Positions 35,601 to 46,600 of a stretch of 64,000 bases of DNA are shown piece after piece. Where the stretch lies: positions 29,599,183-29,663,182 of the forward strand of contig NC_070612.1 in the NCBI RefSeq assembly GCF_027172205.1. Direction: 5' to 3'. A program made the translations under genes and the position numbers. Under the pieces are notes generated by a model. That model saw nothing but the letters and a program-made list of their open reading frames with translations, did no database searches and was not told the origin of the DNA. Source of the stretch: Podarcis raffonei (taxonomy: Eukaryota > Chordata > Lepidosauria > Squamata > Lacertidae). The number at the start of each line of letters is the position of its first letter. The stretch's first letter is position 1.

Positions 35601-38600
35601 CAGGTATTTGCCTGCACCGGATGAACGCAGCTACGACTTTGTGTGAGTAAGAAGATGACGCGTTTTAATAAGTTTAAGCATGTGTTAGAAAAGCCATGAA
35701 AAAGAAACCGTTTATTAGCATCTTATGGGAGATTACAAATAGGCCGGGTTCTTGGGAAGGAGAGAGAGGCTCTAGTGAGGCACAGACCTAGGAAGCATGC
35801 ACAGACCACACATTGTAAGTAGCAGCTGGTGTGCTGCAATGTGCACTCATAGCCTAGGACTTGGTAATTCTTATGCAGATTCCTAAAAGCTCGGCTAAAC
35901 TAGTACCAATAAACAGATTATTCGTATAGCCAGAGAAAATGCCCTATTTTTTATCATCCAAAATATCCATTAATGTTATATTTTTCCTTCACTACTTTTT
36001 GCAGGCAGTGGTATAAAGATGACCTGTGTGCTCTAGCATTTAAAGTTATTCATGACAAACAACGTGGGCCGTTGGTTTTCTTCCGTATTTACTCTGGCAC
36101 AATGAAGCCTCAGTCAGCTGTCTATAATATTAGCAAAAACTGCACGTGAGTAAAAAAGGGTGAGGAAAGGATTGTGAGTGTAACTGTTCAGATTCCTCAG
36201 TAGGAGTAGCATTTAATCTGAGCCATTCCTTGCAGGGAGAGAATGAGTCGCCTGCTTCTGCCTTTCGCTGATCAGCAAATAGAAATCTCTTCGCTAACGG
36301 CTGGCAATATTGCCCTCACAGTTGGATTGAAACAGGTGAAGAAATATGAATCCCAAACATTTTTGAAAAATTGCGTCAACTTTAATGTAGAGAATTACAT
36401 TTTGCTGATTGCCAATATTACTGGGAAAAAGTGAAACCAATTCTCTAGTGACTTCTTTATTTTTTAACGACATAAGTTTTTTGTTGGTTCTGTTAGGGAA
36501 TCTCTCTGCAGCTATAACCTGACTAGCAAAGGGTTCACTTTGTAGTAAGGAACAATGTGTTAAACATCAAAGAAGCTTTTGTCGCAGTTTTTTCAATTTG
36601 GTTCTCTCTACTGGCAAAGAAAAACAATTAGAGAAGGTGAGTTGAAGCAAACCCAAAAAGTTGCTCTAATTGCTGTCATCCCAAATTGGTTTGTCTTTTG
36701 CCTGGGAAAAGACCGCCTTCGGCAGTTGGCTAATTTTCTGTGCTTTTTAATGATGAAAACCAATTACATGTTGACAAACGGCATGCCATGTGCTTTTTGG
36801 CATCCCCCAGAGTGCCACTGGCGACACCATTGTTTCGTCAAAGGCTTCAGCAATGGCTGCAGCTCAACAAGCTGGAAGAAATGTGGGGTCAAAGCACGGT
36901 CGAAGCAGCGAAGTAGAGAATCTTATCTTGGCCGGCATTGAGATTCCAGAGCCAGTCTTCTTTTGTACCATAGAGCCGCCTTCCATGGCCAGGCAACCAG
37001 GTATGAGGCAATTACTGAAAGTGCTAATAGTGTACTCTTAATTCATACGTAGTCCTGACGAAATGGAACGTTCTGTGGTTTCTCAATATGCACAATGTGT
37101 TCAAGAAGACATATTAAAAAGGCCCAGTCTTCTCATTTAGATCCAGGATGAGGGAGGGGATGAATATGCTTTGCCAGTTTATAAAAAGTTCTTTAAAGTA
37201 CAGTCGTACCTTGGATCTTGAATGGCTTAGTTGCTGAATGTTTTGGTTCCTGAATGATCGAAAACCGGGAGTATTCTGGTTTTTGAATGTTTTTTTGGAA
37301 GCTGAATGTCTGATGGGGCTTCCACAGCTTATGATTGGCTGCAGGAGCTTCCTGCAGCCAATCACAAGCCGTGCTTCGGTTTCTGAACATTCTGGAAGTT
37401 GAACGGACTTCTGGAACAGATTCTGTTCTACTTCCAAGGGAAGGCTGTATTGACTAAAATGCCTAATTCAGAGTCTAGGACAGAGCTTTCCTAACTTTTC
37501 ATGCCTGTGACACACATTTTAGACATGCATCATTTCGCGACACAGTAATTTAGTTTTACTAGCAAACTGGAGGTTAAATGAACCCCTTTCAAGCCCTGGG
37601 AGTGTTCACACAGCACACACTGCAACTGGTACACTAATGTGTCGCGACACACAGTTTGGAAGGCTCTGGTCTAGGAACAAGTTCTGTACTCCTAAGCATG
37701 AATGTGATTGGCAGCTCCTTGTGTGACAAAAGATTTCTTGAAATGGATTCAGGGGTTTCAAAACCAGCTTATGATGGACTGGTTTTGCCAGTCGATGGAC
37801 TACGATGCAACAGAGTGTTCAAAGGGGAAGTGAGGGAGAGAGAAATTATCATTGGGACCATAAGCATTTGAATTATTTTCCTTCCATCACATTGGTGGAA
37901 TTTTGATCTATCTTTTGTTGGAAGCTAGAATCTTTTAGTACAGCAGTACAGAAACATTAATAGGTTGATTACAGCTAAAGATACTTTAGCTATATTTGGA
38001 AGGCTTTGCTATTCCTATATATTGCTCTTTACTCCAACCTTCCTTTGATGGAAGGGGAGCAGGAACACAGCAACACAGCTGCCTCTTCCCTATCCTACCT
38101 TTAATGTCCACATATTATTTAAATTCTCAGCAGAGTCTACTTAAACCCCAATTGTGCTCTTCATATTTGATATATAGTCAATACTTTTATTTTAGATCTA
38201 GATAATGCCTTGGCTTGCCTGCAACGTGAGGATCCAAGTTTGAAAGTCAAGATAGATTCAGACACTGGGCAGGTAAGGCCTTTGGTGCCAATTACTAAAC
38301 TTCTCCCAATATTATAACGTCGATGCTTCCTTGACTGTGTTTTTAATGTCTATGGATGCAACAACTATTGCGCTGTCTTAGGCTAATTCAAGTCTGTAAT
38401 GTAGATATATCCTAAGTGCCATGGCTTTCCAATGAGAAATGTTGGGAATTTGTTTTCTGTAACAGTATTATTTTCCCTTCTCATAAATAAGCAGTTCTGC
38501 TGCTTCTGTGGAAGCCATTATGATTCAACTGGTTTAAAACCAATTTGGGTTTGTATTACTAAGATGTGATTTAAAAATAGAAACAAAAATGGAGGTTTAA

Positions 38601-41600
38601 CAAGCAAGTATTAGTGTTACAAATTTTACAACTTTACTTTTTATAGCTGTGACCTTTTACCTGTAAACTGCCCACAGCTTGACTTGGCACCAGTTTACTT
38701 CATTGGGAAGTTGTTTAGATATGTTAAGAGGCCATAAGTTTATAACATGTGATAATATTTCTTTAAATATTGAGAAGAATATAAATGAAGCCACATGAAT
38801 GCTACCAGTGTAAAGGATATTCTGAGGGTTCTTTTGCCTTGTTTTGTGGCATAAAAAACATGTATCTCAAACTGGTAACTTTAATACTGACCTGCATTCT
38901 GTTTTAGATTATGAAGCTGTCCTTATTTATTCTGTTTTTAAATCCAGAAAATTTTATAAACTCGTATATTCCCTTTATATTATGTCACTTTTTCACAAGC
39001 CTTTAATTCTCCAACCCATAGTTCATTTCTGGCTTGCAAATTGAAATTTTGGATTTGCCATATACTTTTCATATACTTTTGAGATCTGTTAATGAACAAT
39101 ATAGTTTAAGCTAATCTATTTTGCAGAGTTCTCCCACTATTCTCAGTTGAGTTAAATGAACCAATGTAGGCCGAAGTCACTGAAAAATGCAATCTGCTTC
39201 CTGCTGTGTTGCTGTTCCCCTTGATCTAGGTTTTTCTTAAAATCTCATCTGAATTATCCTTTTTGAAAGAAGATAAAAGTAGCTCACCTCTGTACCCCAT
39301 GACTTTGATGTAACTGTTAAGAATACTTTCACATTTTTTGCCAGACTATCCTCTGTGGCATGGGAGAGCTGCACATTGAGATCATTCAGGACCGAATCAG
39401 ACGTGAACATAAACTTGAGACCTATCTGGGACCTCTTCAGATAGCTTACCGAGAAACAATCCAAAACTCTGCTAAGGCTATAGGTAAAGTAACTGTCATC
39501 TTGGACCTGCAAGTGAACGACTTAAAATTTTGTTGGCAAGAAGTTCAGTGTGATCTGTGGGATTTCCATTATTTTGTCACAGACACGCTGGACAGAACTG
39601 TAGGAGAGAAACGGCACCAGGTGACTGTAGAATTGGGAGTGAGACCGTGGGCGGGAGAAACATCAGCAACAGCACCGGTCATTGAGTATGCAGAGAACGT
39701 CTGTGACTCGCTCCAGCCAGATCTTCGTGAAGCTATAGCAAACGGAATCCATACATCGTACCTTCAAGGTAAGAGCCACCTCAATCCTTATTTTGAATTT
39801 ATTAGAATTGTTGTTTTCTGAGTGCCTAGCCCAAGCAAAGACATTTTGTGAAATGGATCCAACATAATGATCAGAATCTTCCTCCCCATCTGCACCCCAC
39901 TTGCCTGTCCCTACCCCCTTCCTTCTGGGTTTGATTATGAGTTGTTATGAAGAAAATACTGCAAAAAGTAAGTGTTCTGAAATTTGTATGTGAAAATCTT
40001 TTAAGTTTCTTTTTTTTAAACAAATAAACTAAACACATATGGCAGTGTGGCCTGGACTCTGAGCTCTGCAACCCTGATAATTCTGTGAGAGAGATTTTAA
40101 AGTATGTTTAGCAGTAACCATGGATAAAAGTTGCCTGAGGTAGCTCAATCCAGTCAGTTGATGGATGAATCATGGCAGTCAGTTCTGGTTTCTGATCAGA
40201 GTTGGTGTTCTCTTGGAGGTGCAACAAGTTAGCACAGCCTGACTAAATATTGAATTATTCATACCTATTATTTTCCCATTCCATGGGTTAGTAGAAAATT
40301 GGAAACGGTAAATTAATGCAAGTATATTCCTCTATTTTGTTTGATTACTCAGTTTCTTTCTTTTTAAAGAAAAAGAACAAAGCTTGTGTGTCTGGTGCCG
40401 TTTGCCAGGGTTGTCTTTACCTAATGATAGGTAGATTATCATTAGTGATGACTGGGGTGCTTTTACTTTTTCGAGGCTAGTAAGACGACCAAAACAAGAG
40501 ATTCCCTGCCATTCAGTGTAGACAGCATTGAGTTTGATGACCAATGGCTTAACTCAGAGTAATGCAGATTTCTGTGTTCTTGGCTACTATCAGTGTCAAC
40601 TAAATGTTATGCAGACATTAAGAAATGTCCTTTTCCTAGCTTCCTAAGAAATGTTCGTTTGGTGTTAATGCATTCTTTGTATTTTCATGTTGTAGGACCA
40701 CTGCTGGGGTTTCCAGTTCAAGATGTAGTAGCGACGGTACATGCAGTGACTGTAAACTCCGATACATCTCTGACGATGGTTTCTGCTTGTGTTTCCCGTT
40801 GCATGCAAAAGGTATAAGCCCAACTGTCTTTCTGAGGTCATTTGCAGCAGTCTTCATTCAAAGTAACAGAATTACAGAGGGGTTAAAGAGTCTCCCTTAA
40901 TTGTATTGTCCAGTGGTTCCCAAATGGTGGTCTGAGGACCCCAGGCGCTCCATGGTACCATTCACATAACAAAAACTACCATAGACATATTGAAACTTTC
41001 CAAAGTAGGGGGTCCATGGCTTGGCTTTTGAAAAACAGGGGGTCTGCAGTACTTAGCTAATTGGGAACCACTAGTATAGTCTGTTGGTGGCATCTTCAGG
41101 ATCGTAATATGCCCATTTTCAAATGTACAGGAGGCCCACACTTTATACAGGGGCTACATTCCAGGGGTCCATGTGAAAAGGCAAAATCATGTAAAGTCAG
41201 GAAGACCCCTGGAAACCACGGCTCAAGCACCCCTACCTGTCCAGAGCAGGCCTTGTCCCTCCTTGCTTACTGCATCCTTCCCAGAGCCTGCTGAGCAAGG
41301 CTTTGTCTGCCACAGAAAGAGTTTTGAAAGCCTTGCTTAGCAGCTTCTGGAGGCTCTTGTGAGATCTCGCACAGCCCCTTCCAATGGTTTCTTCCTTCTG
41401 TTTATTTTTTGATGACACGCACAAGGCTGCGATGGCATAAGTAAATTGCGTGTTAAGTTCCAGGCCTATTGTATATTCAATTCCATTATTTAATTGCTTT
41501 ACTTCTGTTTATATTCTCATGCACAACCAGCAAAGGTGTGATTACAAATTAATTATGTGATATGTTAGTGTCATGTATATTGATGACTGTGCTGAATAAG

Positions 41601-42358
41601 CATTTGCCTTTAAGAATGTTCTTATTCTGCTTGTTAGGCTCTGAAGAAAGCTGATAAACAAGTGCTGGAGCCTCTCATGAACCTGGAAATAACAGTGGGC
41701 AAAGATCACCTTGGTGCCGTACTGGGTGACCTTGCACAGAGAAGAGGCAGCATTCAGGAAATTCAGGGTCGCCAAGACAACCAAGTTGTAATTGCATCTG
41801 TTCCATTGGCTGAAATGATGGTATGTGCGTAAGGTGCTCAAAACGGATGCTGCATATTTATTTTGTTTTGTGTTATCAGGGTGTTTTGCAGCTCTGTTGA
41901 ACAAAGCAAGGCATGCCTACACTACAAGTGTGAACTTTAACTACTGTTGCTTTTCATGAAAAGTAGGAACCATAATTTTTGATGGTGCTAGGATTTCTGT
42001 ATAAAGTTGTCTTATTCTGTGGTAGACCGATGGTTATCCATCTTGCTAGTTCATACTGTCCAGTTTGATTGGACTGCAGTTAAACCAGAGCGGGGGCTGC
42101 TTTTCTAGGAATTAAACTACTTAATGGTTCCAGTGGAATGATTTTTTTTAAAAAAAATAAGGTAGTAGTTGTGTAACCTAGTATGGATCAACTTTCATAA
42201 AAGTAATTATTATCTATTGGTTTTTGTTGTAGGGTTATTCAACAGCTTTGCGCTCTTTGACATCTGGCTCTGCGACGTTTACATTGGAATTGGCAAGCTA
42301 CCAAGTGATGAGCCTCCCAGAGCAAGCTGCTCTGCTTAAGAGGAGTGGTTTGCAGTAG
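25129..42358 (+). CDS. GFM2: GFM2, mitochondrial ribosome-releasing factor 2 (EF-G2mt), complete
   Basis: Twenty coding exons: 25129-25191, 26199-26286, 26769-26814, 27322-27419, 28250-28375, 30584-30672, 31422-31510, 33162-33222, 33365-33550, 34180-34260, 35494-35642, 36005-36145, 36236-36335, 36811-37000, 38196-38272, 39345-39483, 39583-39768, 40696-40811, 41638-41820, 42233-42358 (stop TAG). All phases join, giving 777 aa (human 779). The protein is a translational GTPase: P-loop AHIDAGKT at about residues 74-81, RGIT at 116-119, DTPGHVDF at 138-145, NKMD at 192-195, SAL at 330-332. The EF-G domains II-V follow ([47 protein letters not shown]). The N-terminal 60 residues are basic and lack acidic runs, as in a mitochondrial presequence. 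With MRRF it splits mitochondrial ribosomes after termination. The first exon is the least certain part: 25129 gives the human-like ML start and keeps the frame. Confidence 0.96.
25275..25960 (-). mobile_element. L2-type LINE, antisense, diverged 3' part
   Basis: The minus strand encodes a relic with [16 protein letters not shown] followed by [13 protein letters not shown], the typical C-terminal end of an L2/CR1-type reverse-transcriptase protein ('HWLP...YKAL...LGP.YL'). At the left edge 'atttattaagcacctcccag' and 'caaggtgacatgaac' are the antisense tail. It lies in GFM2 intron 1. Confidence 0.6.
26463..26580. repeat. Dispersed repeat ('aggaacatagggaactgc' family), copy 1
   Basis: The words 'ggaacatagggaactgcttt', 'agtcagacgatctgtctaac' and 'ggtattgtctacagag' match a repeat very common in squamates. 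A second copy is at 49665-49745 ('caacataggaagctgcctta', 'agaccattggtcaattt', 'agtattgtctgcactgacc'). Both are in the + orientation. The clade is unassigned. Confidence 0.5.
26606..26641. repeat. (GT)n microsatellite
   Basis: About 17-18 GT units in GFM2 intron 2, 128 bp before exon 3. Confidence 0.95.
28895..30445 (-). mobile_element. L2-type LINE, antisense, interrupted
   Basis: The minus strand carries a relic of an L2 reverse transcriptase in two parts. At 30175-30432 it reads [20 protein letters not shown] and [10 protein letters not shown]. At 28925-29173 it reads [20 protein letters not shown], then [14 protein letters not shown] and [14 protein letters not shown]. The order on the minus strand (RT core first, C-terminus later) is as in one element. 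The parts are separated by a MITE at 29635-29873 and by unassigned DNA at about 29190-29545. It lies in GFM2 intron 5, antisense to the gene. Confidence 0.65.
29635..29873. mobile_element. Tigger/pogo-like MITE, CAGTGGTACC subfamily, copy 2
   Basis: The ends CAGTGGTACCTCAGGTTA and ...CGAGGTACCACTG are flanked by TA (29633-29634, 29874-29875). Internal words are 'ttaattcgttccggaggtcc' and 'ctgggttagcggagtg'. It is in the opposite orientation to copy 1 and inserted within the antisense L2 element, so it is younger than that element. Confidence 0.85.
31664..31895. mobile_element. Tigger/pogo-like MITE, CAGTGGTACC subfamily, copy 3
   Basis: The left end is CAGTGGTACCTCGGGTTA, with TA at 31662-31663. 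The right end is GGTATCACTG followed by TA (31896-31897). It has the same orientation and internal order as copy 2. It lies in GFM2 intron 7, 154 bp after exon 7. Confidence 0.85.
37201..37447. mobile_element. Tigger/pogo-like MITE, CAGTCGTACC subfamily, copy 2
   Basis: It starts CAGTCGTACCTTGGAT and ends with an altered inverse, TTCCAAGGGAAGGCTG. TA flanks it on both sides (37199-37200, 37448-37449). Inside is a palindrome around 'cctgcagccaatcaca' and its inverse. It is similar to the copy at 7569-7809. It lies in GFM2 intron 14. Confidence 0.75.
37481..37668. mobile_element. hAT-type non-autonomous element with perfect 8-bp duplication
   Basis: The ends CAGAGCTTTCC and GGAAGGCTCTG are inverted. 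The target duplication gtctagga is perfect at 37473-37480 and 37669-37676. The interior has 'catgcatcatttcgcgacac' and 'gtgtcgcgacacaca', typical of an abundant squamate hAT family. The intact duplication suggests a fairly young insertion. It lies 33 bp after the preceding MITE, in GFM2 intron 14. Confidence 0.9.
40911..41073. mobile_element. hAT-type non-autonomous element
   Basis: The inverted ends CAGTGGTTCCCAA and TTGGGAACCACTA are flanked by 8-bp direct repeats with one mismatch (gtattgtc at 40903-40910, gtatagtc at 41074-41081). The interior contains 'ggtctgaggaccccagg' and 'gggggtccatggcttgg'. It lies in GFM2 intron 18 and is older than the element at 37481. Confidence 0.8.
41128..41471. 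mobile_element. Tigger-like element ('ggggctacattccaggggtc' family)
   Basis: It starts CAGGAGGCCCACACTTTATA after TA (41126-41127) and ends ...GTTCCAGGCCTATTG before TA (41472-41473). The ends are imperfectly inverted. A related fragment without its left end is at about 57842-57930 ('acatgggagctacgtcctgg', 'ccgcatatagtccaaac', 'cactgggtgcaatgg'). It lies in GFM2 intron 18. Confidence 0.5.
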
Positions 42359-42607
42359 TATCAGCATGGAGGAACAAGGAATTGCCTCCAACAAGGCAGC
42401 AGTGGATTTTTGTAAGTTTCCTACCATCAAAGCACGTGGCTTCAGTTTAGCATGCACACAGTGCTAGTTACAAAATTTGAGCAGAGTATTTTCACAGAAG
42501 TAGTAAAACAGAAGCAACTACCTCTTCCAGGCTACTGTATTACTGCAGTTGTCTGCTTTCAGTGATTACGTAGAACGCTGTGCAATATTTGTGTCTCATT
42601 CTGAATA

Positions 42608-43311
42608 CCGTATTTTTCGCTCTATAGGATGCACTTTTTCCCTCCAAAAATTAAGGGGAAATGTGTGTGCGTCCTATGGAGCGAATGCAGGCTCCTTGGC
42701 TTCAGTGATGGCAACAAGAAGCCTCCGAAGCGCAGAGGGAGCGCTCCCTCCGTGCTCCGGATGCTTCGCGTTGCTTTTGCTGAAACCTGGAGAGTGAGAG
42801 GCATCAGTGCACACCGACCCCTCTCGCTCTCCAGGCTTCAGGGATAGCCGCCTGAAGTCTTTGGAGTGCAGCGCGAGTTACTGCTGTGTTCCGGAGGCTT
42901 CCGGTTCCTTTCGCTGAAGCCACGAGAGTCTTGCTCTCCCGGCTTCAGCAAAAGGAACCCAAAGCCTGAGGAGCACAGCGGGAACTTGCGCTGCGCTCAG
43001 AAGGCTTCAGGGATAGCCACGCGCAGCCCCTCCAGCAGGGAGAGGCTGCGCGGGGCTATGGCTTCTTAAACCCCCCGCAGCCTCTCCCTGCCGGAGGGGT
43101 TGCGCGCAGCTATGGCACAAGCCAAGACAGTGAGCGGGATCCATCCTGCTCGCTGTCTTGGCTTGTGCCATAGCCACGCGCAACCCCTCCGGCAGGGAGA
43201 GGCTGCGAGCAGCCTGTACGCTGCTCTTTGGGACTGGGGGGGAAATAAGATTTTTTTTTCTTGATTTCCCCCTCGAAAAACTAGGTGCGCCCTACGGAGC
43301 GAAAAATACGG
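42608..43311. mobile_element. 704-bp foldback DNA element between GFM2 and HEXB, TA duplication
   Basis: The terminal inverted repeats CCGTATTTTTCGCTC (left) and GAGCGAAAAATACGG (right, one mismatch in context) are flanked by TA (42606-42607, 43312-43313). The interior is GC-rich and built of nested inverted repeats. A 60-bp-class arm at about 43076-43139 is mirrored at about 43144-43209 with a very short loop. A further copy of the arm lies at about 43010-43051. The element has no transposase. Its ends share CCGTATT with the element at 5620-5955. It lies in the 1.3-kb interval between the two stop codons and may be part of a 3' UTR. Confidence 0.85.
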
Positions 43312-43541
43312 TAATTTACAATGACAAATGTGTATGCTATGTTCCCTACTCAGAGGAACAAGTTCCTTATTATATGCATTCTTAACCCTTGAATTATAGT
43401 GTCCTTGCCTCAATAATTCTCCATCCATTTCTTTGGCCCAAGCTTTTAAGTCATGTAGATCAACCGAGCCATCTGCAACAAACACATACGCACAGGTTCC
43501 TTTTTCGAATGAGCTACTTTCTCTTAAAAAGTTCAACATCA

Positions 43542-43547
43542 TTTATT
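43542..43547 (-). promoter_or_regulatory. HEXB poly(A) signal AATAAA
   Basis: The + strand TTTATT reads as AATAAA on the minus strand, about 140 bp after the HEXB stop, the first canonical hexamer downstream. The context is aaaaaataaatgatg. Confidence 0.65.
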
Positions 43548-43683
43548 TTTTCCACATCTATAAGAAATTAACCTCCTCTAAATTTCTGCATTTCAAAATG
43601 AGAGTGCTCCAGTGCAGTCTTCAATAGGAATGTGCAGGTTTTTCTCCCCAAAAGGCACTTCTGGCAATGTCCTCCTACAGCTG

Positions 43684-46600
43684 CTAGGGGTCTCTTGCTT
43701 CCTGCCTGCAGTATCCAGTAAACAAAGGCTGCGCTGCTATTCCACGCCTGTGGGGGAGAGAAGTGTGACTTGCTTTGCCTTTTGAGATTAATAAAGTTCC
43801 ATGTTTAGATGTAAGAAATCTACACTGATTATTGATGGGATTGTACCTGCTGTACTAGATTGTATTGCTTACCTGAGCATGCGGCAACGATGTTCATTAA
43901 GCCTGTTATAAGCATCTTCAATATCGGTTACATTTTTACTGCTCCAGAGTCTCTCCCCAACAGCACTTGCCCGAGGCCTGGAATATGAATATGAATAAAG
44001 ACAATTTTTTAAAAAATAAAATCTAATTTAAATATAAATTGGTTACTGTCCATGCAAAATAAAAGTATTTGCAACATGAACGTATGCCAGTACTCCATTT
44101 CTTAAAGGGGGGGGGGCAGATTGTTTTATCAAGCACACCACGTTACAGCATTGTTCTGTGCAAAATGAGAGCAAAACAGTGAGATATAATATTAAAAGTG
44201 GCACACTAGCTCAGCCTTCCTCAAGCTGGTGGCCTCCAGGACTTTTAAACAACAACTTAAATCATCCCTGCCTATTGACCGTGTTTGCCGGGGCTGATGG
44301 GATTTGTAGTCCAAAACATCTGGAGAACACTAGGTTGGAGAAGGCTGCACTAAATTGCGTACTGCAGCCTTGAATTCTGCAATTCGGCTGGTTGATCAGG
44401 AACTCAATGCAGGCAGGTGAGGGGGCGGGGCGTCACTCCAAGGAAACCTCACTTTTCTGTTACCAGCTGAGGCTGGTCATTTCATAAAAAGCAAGAGCCT
44501 TGCCATCTTTTTCAGCTGGCCTTTGTACACCCGAGTGCCATGCAGTATCCATGGGTAAGTGGGAACTATGCCAATCACTAATATAGACAGAATTAAGAAG
44601 AAGGGAGGAAGACAACTTGGGAAAGTAAAGTTTAAAAATCATGATGCAAGCGTAGTTTTGTCAGATGTCAGTATCAATAAGGTTAGATCAAGATGGTTAG
44701 CATTTCTGTTGGGGAAAAAAATCAGGTGAGTGATTAACTATACCAGAGTCTTGGTGTGAGATTAGTTGCATCCACATATTCTCCCCAAAGACAGGCTTCT
44801 CCACCAAGCACCAACTCTTTCTGGGATTGCCACCCTGTGTTTGAGGAAAAGAAGTATTGGCTTGTGTCTTCCTTTAAAAGCAGGCTCAGTCTGATACAGG
44901 TACAGTATTTTACACTTGCAAGTTAATTAAGTCATACCAAATCTTAATGTCATGACTATTAAAATAAATCCAGATGATTTGAGTTGCAGCCTATACATTA
45001 TTATCTACACAGCCTATACATTATTATTAAAAGCCCATATGACCAAACATAGTAATATTCTTTGTATTTATAAGCTCACTATCTTTTATTTAACTCTACT
45101 TCAGTGACAAAGTTCATTCCCCTGCAGCCAGAACTGAAATCAATAAAAAGGAAATAGTTCATTTTTTAAAACCACCACCACCAATAATTCGTCTCCCCTT
45201 ATTAACAGTATAGAATGCCATCTCCACCAACAAACTGGGGAGATAACTTGGGTGAAAGAAGAGTATGGAGGAGTGTACAGGAATATAATTTTATCATTCA
45301 TTAAAACTGGGAGTCACAGCAACAAGGCCATGCAACTTTCCCACTGGAACCAATGCCTGGATAACGCTCAAAGAAAAAGGAAACTACAAACCAAGGAAGT
45401 CTAGTGGCTCCACGCTGTAGTATTTCTTCCAGTCCTGGCCGTAACTAATGAGGTCTAGGTACCATGGTGCTGCCAGGATGGCGCTGTGCCCTGCTTTGGT
45501 TACTCTTCTTAACTCTTCTTTATACAAGGTCCCAATCCACACTTCAACTATTGTGTCTGACTGTAGCTGAAGACATCAAAAACATAGTGTTCAGACAGCA
45601 TGAAAACAATCTGTTCAGCTACAGGCATCTCCTCCAAAGCATATGCAGATAGTAGCATGCCAGGTTATGTGATACGGTTATGTGAAAACTAACGTCACTC
45701 ATATCGAGTCCCATTGGGATTTGTCCACATATTGGTGTGACATCAACTTGTTCCATGGTAATTATAGCATCTTTGCAATTACCCCAGTGACAAGATTTCA
45801 AAGAAGCCTCTTAGAAATCCTAATATGTGGACGCTCAACCTGAAGCTACTTTAACCTGAGGTATGACTGTATACAGATGGCTGAGACAGGGCTGTCAAGC
45901 CTGGAGGAGGTCAAGGCAGGAATACAAGCAGGTGATCAAACCACTTGGACTGCTCCTTTGCTCAACCCCTCCTCCCCACCAACAACTTAAAGTACTGTGG
46001 AAAAGAAGGCTGGCAAGCTGGTAGGCTAAACAGAAACACTCATGTAAGAGATGAGAATCCACAGCAATTTAGTGTTGCATGTTCCACTTGTGTGACTGGT
46101 TTGCCAAGAGCATTTAGTTATGCTAAGATGAAATGGTGAAAGAAACTTAACTGGTACTGCCTAAAATAATTAACCTTAACATAAAAACAGCAGGCTTAGA
46201 GACAGTCTGCCTTTTTAAGGGTTGCTTTGGCATATTAAGTTCTACAAGACTGATGCAATTTTAGAAAGGCATAAGCTATGAGACAGCCACATATGGTATG
46301 TCACCTTTCCAGCATCATATTGTATGTACTTTTGAAATATACAGGACAGTCACATTTCTATTACATTTGACTTATAATGTATTTGCTTCTTATATTGCCT
46401 TGATGAAATTGATCCTTAGATCAGATCACACAATTCTGAAAGGCTTAAACATTTCAGATAGTGCTACAGGTGTCTTCTGGGTTACTCTAGCACATGAAAA
46501 TCAAGTTTTCGCAGAACAGCACAAATCATCTCTCAGTCCTTACCTTTGCTCCATGATCAAAGACTTCCTGCCACACTATGGATTTCTTGTTCAGAGAAGA

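Noticed and set aside
43066-43542. Minus-strand frame of 158 codons as a gene
   Set aside because: Half of it lies in the inverted-repeat interior of the foldback element. Only the outer 77 codons are worth a check, reported as a low-interest finding.
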